Positions 13,093-23,512 are shown, counted from the stretch's first letter. The stretch: 45,379 bases of DNA from Acanthamoeba sp. SK_2022b (GCA_027943245.1 JANDJZ010000375.1:1-45379), one strand, 5' to 3'. Numbers and translations: made by a program. The notes: generated from the sequence alone by a model not told the origin.

Positions 13093-13504
13093 GTTGGTTT
13101 TGCGGAGTCGGCAACACGAGCATTTGCACTGTATTGTCAAGTTGACTTCTCTCCCCCACCCGTCGTGGTGGGGGAAGGCGTGTGCCTGGGGGTGACCGTA
13201 CGGTGCGTGTAAGGTGGGGAGAACACAAGAGCGGTTTTCTGTTTTCACTGGGCAACATGGTTTGCGGAGGTGCTAGAACGGCGAATGCGGTGAGCGACTT
13301 CACGACAAGGAGCGAAAACTTTCTGCAGGCTGTCTACTTAGGAGCTACAGGTTTCCGACATGGCGGCTGTAGAACGTTTGCATTCGAACTTGAAGTTGTG
13401 GGATCTAGGTCACAAACCAGCACTTGAACAAACGCGAGGGTTAAAAGAGGCGATGCACGCACCTAAATGATAGAACTTTGTTGCAATCAAACTCATCGAC
13501 AGCG
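13093..13504. other. Intergenic segment, nothing recognised
   Basis: About 410 bp between the kinase-like stop and the dirigent-like start. No open frame with convincing codon use, no RNA gene signature and no repeat beyond short GC-rich palindromes (for example around 13155-13175, CCCACCCG...GGGGG). Confidence 0.5.
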
Positions 13505-14108
13505 ATGGCCTTCAAGTTTGTCTTCCTCGCAGTTGTTGCAATCGCCCTCCTGACACTCGACATTGCCTCGGCCGACAAGTGTCCATCGGATTGTGACAAT
13601 AAGGACAGGGACTGGAATCATCACCACTACTCCGTTCTAGAGGTGTCCACCACGGACATCTTCACTCCCAGCGAGCTCTTCTTCGGCAGCGCGCCCCTCC
13701 AGAACGGCACGTCGTTGCCGATGTCCACTGTTTCTATTTTGTATTCTTGCTTACTCAGAACGGTGATACACAGACGTCTTTGCCAACTTGTTGTACAAGC
13801 TCAACAGCAACGAGGTGGTGGGCTTCGACGTGGGCCTCTGCACCGTCACTCCGGCCGTTAACAACACCGGCAACCTCTACGAGCTGTGCAACATCGTGCA
13901 CTACTTCAACAACGCAACCGACCAGTTGGTGATGAATGGAGCTGTTCAATCGGGCCAGCCCGGGCCCCGCCTTCTTGTCGTTGTGGGCGGCGTCGGCGAG
14001 TTCCGTGGGGCCAAGGGTAGCTGCACCTTCGAGACGGTTGCAGTCGACGTCAGCGGCGTCGGCTTCTTGTGGGTCTGTGACTTCTGGACTCCGAAGTACC
14101 GGTCGTAG
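13505..14108 (+). CDS. Secreted dirigent/AOC-barrel-like protein
   Basis: The start ATG at 13505 opens MAFKFVFLAVVAIALLTLDI, a signal peptide probably cleaved after ASA. The mature part shows the order of motifs of the dirigent/allene-oxide-cyclase barrel superfamily. These are a strand ending DVFANLLYKL, then EVVGFDVGLCTVT, then LYELCNIVHYFNNATDQLV, and finally VVVGGVGEFRGAKGSCTFET, which matches the typical IVGGTGxFxxARG strand. Two exons are evident (13505 to about 13706, and 13774-14108). The intron phase fits only if the donor is an unusual GC or if there is a one-base error. In plants such proteins direct phenoxy-radical coupling; in an amoeba the role is unknown. A polyadenylation motif lies 40 bp downstream. 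Confidence 0.6.
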
Positions 14109-14148
14109 AGCGAGTGGATGGTCAATTGTAGGTCAACTCTCATCCTTG

Positions 14149-14154
14149 AATAAA
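14149..14154 (+). terminator. AATAAA poly(A) signal of the dirigent-like gene
   Basis: Canonical AATAAA 40 bp after the stop at 14108, on the same strand. Confidence 0.45.
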
Positions 14155-14602
14155 CGGCCAGAGTGACTCTTGAGGCAGTCAGGACTGGACGCGCCTGAAG
14201 GTCAAAAGATGGTTATCATACAGCCATGTCTCCTGGGATCGTTCTAGTGTTTACCCGATGGTTGGTCATCCCAACAATTTCGTTTTGCACTTCGTGCATT
14301 TAGCCAAACAGTTGGTGAGGGGCGAGCGACAAGACGATGGGGCCGCAGGCCTGCAGCGACCCTGGGGGTGGTGACAAAGATAGGGGCGGGTAGTCACGGC
14401 GAAGAAGTGGTGACAAAGAAGGCGACGGGGCATCTGACGAAGATGATGGGGCAGGCGAGGTGGCAATGCGAGCGGGCTAAATGACAGGCTCCGATGAAGA
14501 AGATTGTGTGAGCAACAAAAAATGGAGGAGCACAACATCGACTTAAAGAAGAGCTGTATTATCATGGTAAGGAGAGATCCCCAGAAAGGCTGGTGGTGGT
14601 GC
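14155..14602. other. Intergenic segment, nothing recognised
   Basis: About 450 bp between two convergent secreted-protein genes. It has GA-rich stretches (14380-14460) and no convincing gene. Confidence 0.45.
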
Positions 14603-15283
14603 TCAGATGGGTACGCTGAGCAGCCTGAGGAAGAAGCTCGTCAAACTGGTGAGCGCGGCCCACGGCACCAATTGCGCTCCGGCGCTCGCGCACCTCCCCA
14701 CCACGTCAATATCGAGTAAACCGACGTAGGCGTTCCAAGATGTTGGTGCGCTCATACAGTCGGCGCCGTTGCAGTAGTACATGGGTTCAGTGGAGGAGGT
14801 ATTGGCTCGGAAACTGTAGCTATAAGTTCCTGTCGCTTGAGTCACACAGAAGGCAAGCTTGTAGGTCTCGCTGTGATTGAGGGCAATGTAATCGGAGAAG
14901 TCGGCAGTGACTTGAGTATAGGAGGTGGCACTTGTGTTGGTGGGCAGGCCGGTTAGAGTTCCTGTCTCGGCCAGGATTGTGTTGTTCGAAGAGACCACTC
15001 TTCCGACGGCCACTATCGCCGCACCGCTGCCCTCCACTGCTTGCAGCCAGTAGGTGAAGCTTCGCAATTGGTACAGACCGGTGATCGTGTCGCTATAACA
15101 GATCGATTCTGTAGGCCCCCAAGCGTCAACTAAGTTGCTCGATACCGCAGGGGTGCGGTGGTAGGCCCCGGTGGCGCCTCCTTGGCACACAGTGATTGTC
15201 TGGACGTTGGGCACTGCCAAGAGGAGAGAGATGACGAGGACGAAGAGGCCCCAGGTTGTCACGGAGTGCTTGGAGAGAGCCAT
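14603..15283 (-). CDS. Secreted, N-glycosylated protein, possibly GPI-anchored
   Basis: A single-exon gene of 226 residues, which is unusual here. MALSKHSVTTWGLFVLVISL begins a signal peptide ending about VQT. The mature chain is Ser/Thr-rich with several Asn-X-Ser/Thr sites (PTNTSATS, LNHSETY, RANTSSTEP). It has paired Cys (VCQGG, ESICY, LAFCV, YYCNGADC) and an aromatic-rich beta-type pattern (LRSFTYWLQAVEGSG, YTQVTADFSDYI). The C-terminus RCASAGAQLVPWAALTSLTS continues into a hydrophobic tail. Small residues followed by a hydrophobic end fit a GPI-attachment signal, and the window also encodes a GPI-assembly enzyme (PIG-V). I do not recognise the family. Confidence 0.7.
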   Translation of the reverse strand: MALSKHSVTTWGLFVLVISLLLAVPNVQTITVCQGGATGAYHRTPAVSSNLVDAWGPTESICYSDTITGLYQLRSFTYWLQAVEGSGAAIVAVGRVVSSNNTILAETGTLTGLPTNTSATSYTQVTADFSDYIALNHSETYKLAFCVTQATGTYSYSFRANTSSTEPMYYCNGADCMSAPTSWNAYVGLLDIDVVGRCASAGAQLVPWAALTSLTSFFLRLLSVPI

Positions 15284-15574
15284 CTTCTTGCAGCACGAAT
15301 CTACGAAGATAAACGCCTTACCTGCTACCTGTTCTTTTGGTCGAGTTCTTCTTAAAAAAGAGCTGCGAACTCTGATTTCCTCGATATGGAAAAAGCACGA
15401 AGTTTTCGCTGCCCAATACGATTCCTCCTGGCCTGAGGGAAAGATTCATACTATTGGTAATTTTTTAAACACACATTTATTTATTATCTTCCCCACACCA
15501 TCCGTACCCTTTTTTGGACCTTAAAAAGGTAAAATGAGAAATCGGATTGAAAATACTCCTATCAAAGTTCCACA

Positions 15575-15797
15575 AGGAACGCAGAGAATGAGGTGGAGGG
15601 AATGTAGCTTCTGCCTTTATTTAGGCAACAACTCACCACCAAACTTGTAACCAATTCTCACATCTTTCTGTACTAAAATTGGACCAGAGGTCCCTGGTGG
15701 CTCATGAAGGGGATGCTGGGGCCTCAGGCCTTTGTTCTGTGTATATGGTGACAAAGATTGGGTGGGAGGGTGGGCCACCTCATTCTCTGCATTCCTT
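15575..15797. repeat. Inverted repeat pair plus a third direct copy
   Basis: Positions 15575-15597 and 15775-15797 are reverse complements over 23 nt with one mismatch (core GAGAATGAGGTGG), and similarity continues outward with small gaps. The same core recurs as a direct copy at 15855-15868. The arms lie 177 bp apart, next to the tyrosine-recombinase relic, and could be remnants of element ends. Confidence 0.6.
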
Positions 15798-15892
15798 GGA
15801 ACTCTGGTTTCTCAGCCATTGGCTGTAAAACCTATGTTCCACCTTGATCACTATGAGAATGAGGTGGAGAGGAATGCAGTTTCTGGAGAGCC

Positions 15893-16790
15893 TCATCCAT
15901 CTTCTTGGATTCCAACCCATTCTTCATTGTTGGTACTGATGTTGTCAACCACCATGTCCTCCTCACTTTCCTTGTGTGCTGGTGCCATTGTGTGCACACC
16001 AAAGAGATTTTTTGCAAAGTCAGTAGGTGTGTGGATGGACATGTAGTGGCATTCAAAGATGTCTTTGTTCTTCCACTTGCTGATCCACTGCACGTCATGC
16101 TCCAACATGCCACTAACTAGTGCATGCTGCCCTTGCAGTAGGAGCCTGCTGAAAACATGGCTGGGTCTGCCCTGGTGAGGACAGCCATGCTTTTCATGAT
16201 TTTGGCACATGTGCCCACTGAGAGGGGGCTGCTGTCTGTGAGGTTCATGAAGAGGGGAATGTATGGGGTGAACAGGGGCTGTTGGTCTGCATTGAGGGTG
16301 CTTATGCTTGAATGCAGCACAGCTGGCAGCTCACACCTTGTCCTTGAAGTGCTTGGTCCTGCAGTAGTAGACCCACAGCATGGTGTGTGGGCAGACACAT
16401 GGGATGGGACAAATCCTGCATTGCACATGAGGGTGTGGTTGTTCTTGAAGCCCCATTCTGTGAACTGGCAGGATCCCCTGTTGTGAGTCCACCACATGTA
16501 AGCACAGTTGTGGAGAGCTACATCAGATACTTGACCAGCATGAACAAGGTGAGAGCCTTGGGGACAGCTGGTCATTGCAGTAGTTGGCAACCAGCTGAGG
16601 GTCTAGCAGGGCCTGTGAGACAAGTGGGCATGTAGTGCGCTTTGTGATGATTGCATTGAGCAGTTGATCTGGCTGCTTCACCACTGAATGGTGTCTGGTG
16701 GCTGTTGGCAGTGCACCATCCCTCCAACCTTTGGAGGGTGGCAGTGTAGCACACATTGGTGGATGGTTTGAGTGTGCCTTCTGCCACCAG
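15893..16790 (-). pseudogene. Decayed tyrosine recombinase (Crypton/Ngaro-like element relic)
   Basis: Three pieces in different frames on the minus strand occur in the order of a tyrosine recombinase. Near 16780-16700 is LKPSTNVCYTATLQRLEGWC, which resembles the SAM-like N-terminal core-binding domain. From 16590 to about 16130 is a middle piece with LFTPYIPLFMNLTDSSPLSV and SAGSYCKGSMH, where the family has the HxxR box. From about 16130 to 15893 comes HALVSGMLEHDVQWISKWKN followed by DIFECHYMS, matching the G/R-W...Y segment with the nucleophilic Tyr. At least two frameshifts and a stop (near 16120 and 16600) break it. GC content is lower than in the neighbours. The assignment is by eye and needs a profile search. 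Confidence 0.5.
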
Positions 16791-17025
16791 AAGGTGTGCT
16801 GGCTCGCTCCAGCCTTCAGTTTGTGCATGCCAGAGACTTAAGGTCGCCTCCTTGGGTTATTTTTATTGGCTCCAGGAAATCAGCCATCATCCAAGCCAGG
16901 GCTCGCTGGGCTTTGCGACACAAAGGAAAAGGAAACGTAAAGAAAAAGGAGAACGAGAAAAACAAGATCGAAACGTGAGTTAAGATAAAGATCTGAATGA
17001 TCAACAGCAGTGAGACACATTGAGA

Positions 17026-17987
17026 ATGTTCGGAGATAGAGGCGGTGGCGGTGGCGGTAGAGGAGGTCGTGGAGGAGGCGGCAGGGGAGGTCGAGGCGGA
17101 GGAGGCGGCCGGGGCGGCGGCCGGGGAGGTGGACGAGGAGGCGGGCGAGGAGGCGGCAGGGGCGGTCGAGGAGGCGGACGAGGAGGTGGACGGGGAGGCG
17201 GGAACAGTGCGTACCTCACTATAAACGAAGGCGCGCCCGTGCGACGCCGCGAAAAAACGGAAATCAAATGGGACGAAGATGCTCGCAAGTACGGCCTCCC
17301 TCTACTCCCATAAGCCATCAAACACACGAAATCACTTTTAATTCGCTCTTCATCCTCACAATCGTTTCTTTATCGCTGGAAATTTAATTTAATCTAATTT
17401 ATTGAATTAAATCCATTTTAATCGCAGGGATTTCGTGACGGGGTTCCACAAGCGCAAGGTGCAGCGGAGAAAGCAGGCCGAGAAGGAGCAGGCGGAGAAG
17501 GAACGCCAGGCGCGCATCCAGCGCCGGAAGGAGGCACGCAACACGCTCTTGTGTCGCGTTATTGATTATGATTTTGTATTCTTATTCTTATTATTCTTAT
17601 TATTATTATTATTTGCTCTTTTTTGTTTCGCTCGTCAAACAGATGCGTGAGGCCGAGGCGCTCGTAGCCGGCGGCGATCTCCTGCTTCACAAGGCCAAGC
17701 ACCAGCAGGGACCCGGTAACACCACGACACGACACGACACGACACGACACGCGGGCCTGGACATGCGTGACTGAAGCGGCGTGGATGGGATTGGGGGGGG
17801 GCAGGTGAGGACGAGGTCGACGAGAAGGAGAACGTGAAGGACCACTTCAGGCATCTGCTCGACGACCCTGCCCGCAAGCGAAAGAGAGGGGGCGATGACG
17901 AGGAAGAGGAGGGCGAGGGCGACGAGGTGGACGGAGACGATGACGACGACGACGACGACGACGACGAAGTCGAGGTGCGCATGCTCG

Positions 17988-18044
<57 letters not shown>

Positions 18045-18633
18045 GTGCGTGTGTGGTCTCAAATGAAATCGGAGAACGCGCAGATGGAGGCGGCAGAGAG
18101 CGAGGAGGACGAGCGTGCGCTGAAGGAGACCTACGAGGGCGAGGAGACCAACACGGTCGTGACCGTCACCTCGCTCGCCCTCAACGACGACGACCCCTTC
18201 TTCAAGAAAGAAGAAGAAGAGAACGACGACGACGATGAAGAAGACGATGAAGAAAACGACGAAAACGACGGAGACGGCGAAGAGGAAGGCGAGGAGGAGA
18301 ACGGCCAGGGCGAGGGCCGCTACGACAACCACGGCGCCGCCAGGGCACGAGGCCTCCGCCTCTTGTGCGTTGGTGGTCGTGTTTGCTGATCCTCATTTGG
18401 GGGGGGGGGCATGCGTTGGTGTTGGTGTTGGGTTCGTGCAGACCTCTGGCGGCGGCGGCGGCGGCAAGTCGGCGACGAAGAAGAAGCCCTACAAGCCGCC
18501 GGCGAAGAAGGCCAAGAAGATGCAGGGGCGGTACTCGTTCACCAAGGCCAAGAAGGCGCGCAAGCAGCGACGCGCCAACAACAAGCTCCCCGGCTCCATG
18601 AAGTCCAAGAAGTCTCGAGGCGGCTCGCACTAG
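17026..18633 (+). CDS. NOL12/RRP17-like nucleolar rRNA-processing protein with RGG domain
   Basis: Exons are 17026-17288, 17428 to about 17533-17557, 17643-17715, 17805-17974, 18084 to about 18368, and 18442-18633. The N-terminus is a continuous Gly/Arg (RGG) tract of about 60 residues. Exon 2 encodes DFVTGFHKRKVQRRKQAEKE and continues KERQARIQRRKE, the core signature of the Nop25/NOL12/RRP17 family, which acts in pre-rRNA processing near the 5.8S/ITS region. The acidic central part includes a poly-Asp run, and ETYEGEETNTVVTVTSL matches the conserved C-terminal HTVTVT motif of NOL12. The last exon is Lys-rich. The end of exon 2 is ambiguous: a GC donor (GAG|GCACGC) gives the best family fit, a GT donor 24 nt later is also in phase. 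Confidence 0.88.
17975..18083 (+). repeat. Intron with (GT)n microsatellite
   Basis: Intron 4 of the NOL12-like gene carries an uninterrupted GT run at about 17990-18043 just after its donor. Confidence 0.9.
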
Positions 18634-18752
18634 ACCTCCAGCGCTCCTTGTGTGTCTCCCCAAACACATCATGATGGTCTTGGGTTTCATTTTGAAAATG
18701 AAGGAGAGAGCTCAAGCAAGACCAACTTTACATTTTATTGCGCCGCTGTTTG

Positions 18753-19340
18753 CTACTTGCCCTCCTGTTGTTGTGGCTAAGATGGAGGTTAGCTTGTTTG
18801 GAATTAACTGGATAAAAATAAAATAATAGAAATAAAATAATAGAAAATAATAATTATAAAATAATTAAAGGAAACAATGCGCACCTGGGGAAGGGCCATG
18901 ATGGGATTGAAGTGCTTCTCGATGCCGTCGAGGTGGGCGAGGCCCACCACACCAACGACGACCTTGCCGGGACATCGCCGTAGGTTGGCCGCCATGAACA
19001 CGTCCCGCTCCGTCAGCATCACGTTGACCACCTCCGGGTAGGCCTGCTTCATCACCTGCACGAACTGGCGGACCAGCTTTCTGTTCTTCAGCTTCTCCAC
19101 CATCTCCTGCACACGCCATACGAAAGCGCAGCTGTGAGGCTCTCCCCACATGTCTGTCGCCGTTGTTGTTGTTGTTGTTGTGGTGTGTGGTGTGTGTGTG
19201 TGTGTGTGTTGGGCATACTTCGATGGAGTTGGCTTGGATCTGCTGGAAAAGGCGCTGCATTTGCTGGTTGTGCGATGCGTCAGTGCTCATCCGCATGAGC
19301 TTATCCAACGAGACCACGTCCGACAGCCGTTGAAACGTTA

Positions 19341-19413
<73 letters not shown>

Positions 19414-20359
19414 CGTGCATGAGATGGCCAGTAAGCTGGAAGCCTTAGGGCGCTGTGCAGTGTACGTTTGACTCCTGGTCGCCGTAGACCACGGGAATCT
19501 TGAGCTTCTTGGCCTCGCTCATGGCCACCTTGAACTCGAGGCCCGGCACGAAGCCCAACAGCTTGAACACGTTGTAGAACGACTATGTGACGTGTCGCCG
19601 TGCGTGTATACAATGTACATACGTAATATCAACGCGATTCAGCAAACGCACTACTCGTCACCCCCCCCCTCCCCCTTTCGACGGAGGGAGCACGCACACG
19701 CAGGCCGGCTTCGAGGAAGGGCGCGCCAAAGCCGGCAAAAGGCCCTGAAGACGATGATGATGATGACGATGTAGTGGGTCAGACAAGAGGAAGAAAGTGA
19801 GAGTAGTGCAAGCAGAGAAGAAAACGAACCGGCAAAGATGCGAGACACTTGCGAGGACAGCTGCTTGAAGGGGTCCTGACCCTCTTCTTCCTGCATACGC
19901 CTCGCTCGTCCCGCGCACAACTCGACCTTTACATAAATTATTTAATAATCAATAGTTTGATATTTTTTTAATTGAAATAAATATTAGAAAATGATTAATT
20001 GGAATAAAGGGAACTGAGGGCCGCACCATGACCGAGTCTGGGCGCACGCGTTGAATGATTTGCTGCACCTGCTCGGCGCTCCGTTTAGAGATGTGTGCGG
20101 TGCCGACGAGCCAGTACTCGCGGCCGCTGCCCGTGTCGCGCATGTACATCACTGTGTCGCCCTCCGCCCCCTCGGTCACGTGGCCATAGACGGGCGCCCC
20201 TCCGCTGCTGGCGCTACTAGATGACGTGGATAGCCATCGTGCGTTTGGCAGGGCCGGCAAGGACGAGCGCGTTGGGGTTATTAGGCGTTTGATGTGACTG
20301 CCACTGGCAGCACGCGCATCGCCTCGGAGGACACACCATCTGATGCCACTCCTCATCAT
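18753..20359 (-). CDS. TraB-domain protein, probably mitochondrial outer-compartment or organellar
   Basis: The start is the double ATG at 20359. The first 50 residues are Arg/Ser-rich with no acids (MMRSGIRWCVLRGDARAASG), like a mitochondrial targeting peptide. Exon 1 (20359-20027) holds REYWLVGTAHISKRSAEQV, the TraB GTxH motif. Exon 2 (19926-19830) begins VELCAGRARR. Later exons encode LLGFVPGLEFKVAMSEAKKL, IPVVYGDQESN, ITFQRLSDVVSLDKL, RQFVQVMKQAYPEVVNVMLT, and ERDVFMAANL with VVVGVVGLAHLDGI. These are all hallmark blocks of TRABD/PrgY-TraB proteins. The joins around 19700-19590 are not resolved. A short last exon (18776-18753) ends PQQQEGK. The C-terminal membrane segments of animal TRABD are absent. 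It converges with the NOL12-like gene (119 bp between stops). Confidence 0.88.
19341..19411 (-). repeat. Intronic (CA)n microsatellite (sense strand of TraB gene)
   Basis: Reads as GT repeats on the + strand. It sits in the TraB-gene intron between the GDQESN exon and the ITFQRLSD exon. Confidence 0.9.
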
Positions 20360-20374
20360 AAGCTCAGATATGAA

Positions 20375-20683
20375 TTAAAAAATACAAAATAAAAAGACAA
20401 AAAAGACCAACAAAGCCGCCACCTTAAACAATTGAGAAGTAGGAAAAGCGAAACAGAACCCCGGGACAGGCAGAACAAGCGAGATGGACGTGGTGGGGAA
20501 GGTGGGGGCGACGGTGGGTTTGGGGTTCACCCTTATCTTTAACGCCTTTCCGTCCCTTCCCTTTCTCCCACTCGGCCGCACCACACCTGCCCTTCTTGCC
20601 GCTGCTTGGATGGTACCATCCTTTCTCCATTTTCGCGAGTAGTGCCTGCAATCAATCTTCTGCGGAATGACGATCGTGTACAT
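20375..20683 (-). CDS. Hypothetical basic ORF (102 residues) or 5' exon
   Basis: The ATG at 20683 (GAGCCATG context) opens MYTIVIPQKIDCRHYSRKWR, followed by a very basic stretch and a hydrophobic, AT-encoded C-terminal tail that looks like non-coding sequence. A different frame of the same region (20630-20424, MEKGWYHPSSGKKGRCG) has equally good GC-rich codons, so which frame is used, if any, is unclear. Position just upstream of the TraB start suggests it might be an alternative 5' exon. No family recognised. Confidence 0.25.
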   Translation of the reverse strand: MYTIVIPQKIDCRHYSRKWRKDGTIQAAARRAGVVRPSGRKGRDGKALKIRVNPKPTVAPTFPTTSISLVLPVPGFCFAFPTSQLFKVAALLVFFVFLFCIF

Positions 20684-20783
20684 GGCTCGGGTAGAATAAA
20701 TGTCTGTTCCTTCGGGATTTGAGTAAATGCTTTACAATATCAGTATGAAATACTTAGAGTAATAGTAGTTTTTATGTGGCTAA

Positions 20784-21191
20784 ATGTTCTACTACGTCAA
20801 GGTGGCAACGGGCCTCACCGGCCCGGAGGAAGCCTACCGGGACATTGACTACAACACGCTGGCGTTTCTCTTCGGAATGATGGCGCTCAAGTGCCTTCTC
20901 GCCAAACACAAGTACTTACTTGCTTCGCACAAGCTGACATGCGGCGTCAGGCCTGCGTGGCCCTAAAACACCGGTGGACAGATTCGCAGTCTACCTGCGG
21001 CGATTGCTGCTGTGGGGTCGGCCGTCGTGGCGAGCGCTTCTCGTTCGGGTGGGTTGCCTCTCGGCCGTCCTCGCTCCTCTCATCACCAACGATGCCACCT
21101 GCGTCTTCCTCACGCCCATCGTCGAAGAGATCGCCATCAGGTCTGCCTCTGCTCGTTGTTCTCTCTCTCTCTCTCTGTGTGTGTGTGTGCG

Positions 21192-21224
<33 letters not shown>

Positions 21225-21563
21225 GTGTGCGTGTTGAGACCTGACCACGCGTGGCTGCACAGCTTCAAGTACCCCGTGCTGCCGCTCATGCTGGCCATCT
21301 GCACGTGTGCCAACATCGGTCTCTCCCTCTCCTCTCCCTCCCCCGCCTCTACTCCCATGATGATGACGATCATGATGATGTGTATGATGAACATGACCAT
21401 AGCGGCTGACGTGTCGACCTGTGCAGGGAGTGCGGCCACCATCACAGGAAATCCGCAGAACGTGCTGATCGGGTCCTACGGCAACCTCTCCTACTGGAAG
21501 TTTGTCGTAGCCGGTAACTGAGAGCTCCTCTCTAGCCTCCACCGCACGTGTTCGTTCTCATGC

Positions 21564-21631
<68 letters not shown>

Positions 21632-21874
21632 CCAGTGGGCCCGGCGGCGCTGGCGGGCACCGTGGTGAATGTGGGGTTGCTGTGGCTGTACGGGTGGGTG
21701 GGCCTCTTCCGAAAGGACTCGGGCGTGGGCGACCGGAAGCGGAATCCGATCGACTACGACGACTACGACGACAGCGACGACGAGAAGCAGGGCGCGAGTG
21801 AGAGCACTTGGCTCAAGGAAGAGACGCGGGGCAACCCAAGTACACACACGCACACACACACACACACGACACAC

Positions 21875-21932
<58 letters not shown>

Positions 21933-21951
21933 CACGCACACGACACACGCA

Positions 21952-22025
<74 letters not shown>

Positions 22026-22414
22026 CCACGCACAACGCAGGCAACGACGCTAATGGTCAGTGGCAGCCAATCAGATGCAGCATTTGGAGGAGAGCGAGTA
22101 CTATAGCGACACGGACGTCGACGAAGTGTTCGAAGACAGAGTGGGCGCCATGGGCGACGGCAAGCAGGAGGGCCGCGGCAGGCTCGGCATCGCCCTCTCC
22201 TTCTCGCTGGTGGCCATGATGGTCCTGTTCCTCCTCGGCTGCAACGTGGGGTGGAGCACGGCGGGCGTGGCGCTCGTGGCGATGGCCATCGAGGGCATCG
22301 CCACACAGACTTCGCCCAGCTGGGTGTTCAAAGAGGTACCCGTTCTCTCCCCCTCCCCACCACCTCTGCCCTTGAACTTGAATCGACCTCGTGTGTGTGT
22401 GTCGTGTGTGTGTG

Positions 22415-22480
<66 letters not shown>

Positions 22481-22731
22481 TAGGTTGATTGGAATCTGAT
22501 TGGCTGGTTCACGGGGACGTTCATAGTGATGGTGACGTTTGGCAAGACCGAGATCACGGCCCAGCTGTGGTCCGCCTTCATCGGCGCCGACGCCCAATTC
22601 ACGGCCATCGGGCCGCTCCTGAAGCTCACCCTGGCCGTGCTCGTGCTCTCCAACATCGTCAGCAACGTGCCCCTCATCCTCCTCATGGCCCCCGACATCC
22701 TCGCCATGCCCGACCCTCACGAACAGGTATG

Positions 22732-22796
<65 letters not shown>

Positions 22797-23030
22797 GTCT
22801 GACACGCGTGTGTGTGCGAGCAGGAGTACGTGTGGGTGGTGGTGGCGTGGGTGAGCACGGTGGCGGGTAACCTGACGCTGCTCGGGTCGGCGGCCAACAT
22901 CATCGTGGCCGAGCTCAACACGACGAGGCATCTCACCTTCTTCCAGTACCTCAAGTTTGGGCTACCCACCACGCTCGTGATCGTCGCCCTCGGCCTCGCC
23001 ATCCTCTACGGCACCTCGGCCATCCTCTAA
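20784..23030 (+). CDS. Lsi2-like efflux transporter (ArsB/NhaD/CitMHS superfamily)
   Basis: A polytopic membrane transporter. Exons are 20784-20890, 20982-21140, 21263-21318, 21427-21513, 21636-21839, about 22075-22335, 22484-22726 and 22824-23030. DYNTLAFLFGMMAL, LSAVLAPLITNDATCVFLTP, ANIGSAATITGNPQNVLIGS and WVSTVAGNLTLLGSAANIIV are the paired discontinuous-helix signatures of the ion-transporter superfamily. The second half (VDWNLIGWFTGTFIV, VLSNIVSNVPLILL, LKFGLPTTLVIV) is closest, by memory of the family, to plant Lsi2 silicon/arsenite efflux carriers. A cytosolic acidic loop (DYDDYDDSDDEKQG and EESEYYSDTDVDE) separates the halves. The N-terminus lacks the usual first membrane segment, so an upstream exon may be missed. 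Introns are loaded with CA/GT repeats. Substrate (silicate, arsenite or another anion) is inference. Confidence 0.88.
21565..22795 (+). repeat. Cluster of four intronic CA/GT microsatellites in the transporter gene
   Basis: GT runs at about 21565-21630, 22391-22478 and 22736-22795, and a compound CA/GCAC tract at about 21841-22022. Each occupies most of one intron. Alternation between GT and CA on the sense strand would let different introns pair with each other in the pre-mRNA. Confidence 0.9.
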
Positions 23031-23062
23031 TGGCATCTCCTTCATTGCTATCACTGTCATCG

Positions 23063-23512
23063 TCATCTCTGCTTCAACCGGCAACAGCACATAAATAAAA
23101 CACCGAGCTCGCTTCCGATTGGGCCCGAAGATAAGAATGACCAATGTGCGCACATCAGCTTCTTGAAGTACATGGTGGCGGAGGGGGTGGGGCTCGCGGA
23201 GTGGGTGGGCTTGCGCGAGGGACTGGGCCTGGGCTTACGCGACGAGCTGGGCTTGGGCCTGCGTGAGGGGCTCGGCCGTCGAGGCCTGCGCGTAGGGCTG
23301 GGCCTGCGTGGCCTGGTGGCCCTGGGCTGCGGGTGGGCGCTGTCATATATATATTCGTCATCGTCGTCATCGTCCGTGGTCAGCTCCTGCGCCTCGTCTT
23401 CGGTGGTGAGGTCCACCGTAGTAGGATCTTGGGTCTGCTGGCCGCCACAGGAGAAAACAAAGACCGCCAGCAAGACGAAGAGCAGAGCGGTAAGCGTCAC
23501 CACAGGCCTCAT
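23063..23512 (-). CDS. Secreted Asp- and Pro/Arg/Ser-rich low-complexity protein
   Basis: ATG at 23512: MRPVVTLTALLFVLLAVFVF then SCGG, a signal peptide with a Cys at its end. The mature part has a Thr/Asp/Glu-rich segment (DEAQELTTDDDDDDEYIYDS). A long repeat of PSPTRRPRRPSPSRRPKP-type units follows, a basic polyproline-like tail. The last 40 residues (MYFKKLMCAHW...) look like read-through of an unrecognised intron or 3' sequence, so the true end may be earlier (near 23160). It is convergent with the Lsi2-like gene, whose AATAAA lies inside this ORF's 3' end. Function unknown; such proteins often sit in walls or extracellular matrix. Confidence 0.5.
   Translation of the reverse strand: MRPVVTLTALLFVLLAVFVFSCGGQQTQDPTTVDLTTEDEAQELTTDDDDDDEYIYDSAHPQPRATRPRRPSPTRRPRRPSPSRRPKPSSSRKPRPSPSRKPTHSASPTPSATMYFKKLMCAHWSFLSSGPIGSELGVLFMCCCRLKQR
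23094..23099 (+). terminator. AATAAA poly(A) signal of the Lsi2-like gene
   Basis: AATAAA 64 bp after the transporter stop codon on the same strand. It overlaps the end of the convergent secreted-protein ORF. Confidence 0.5.
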
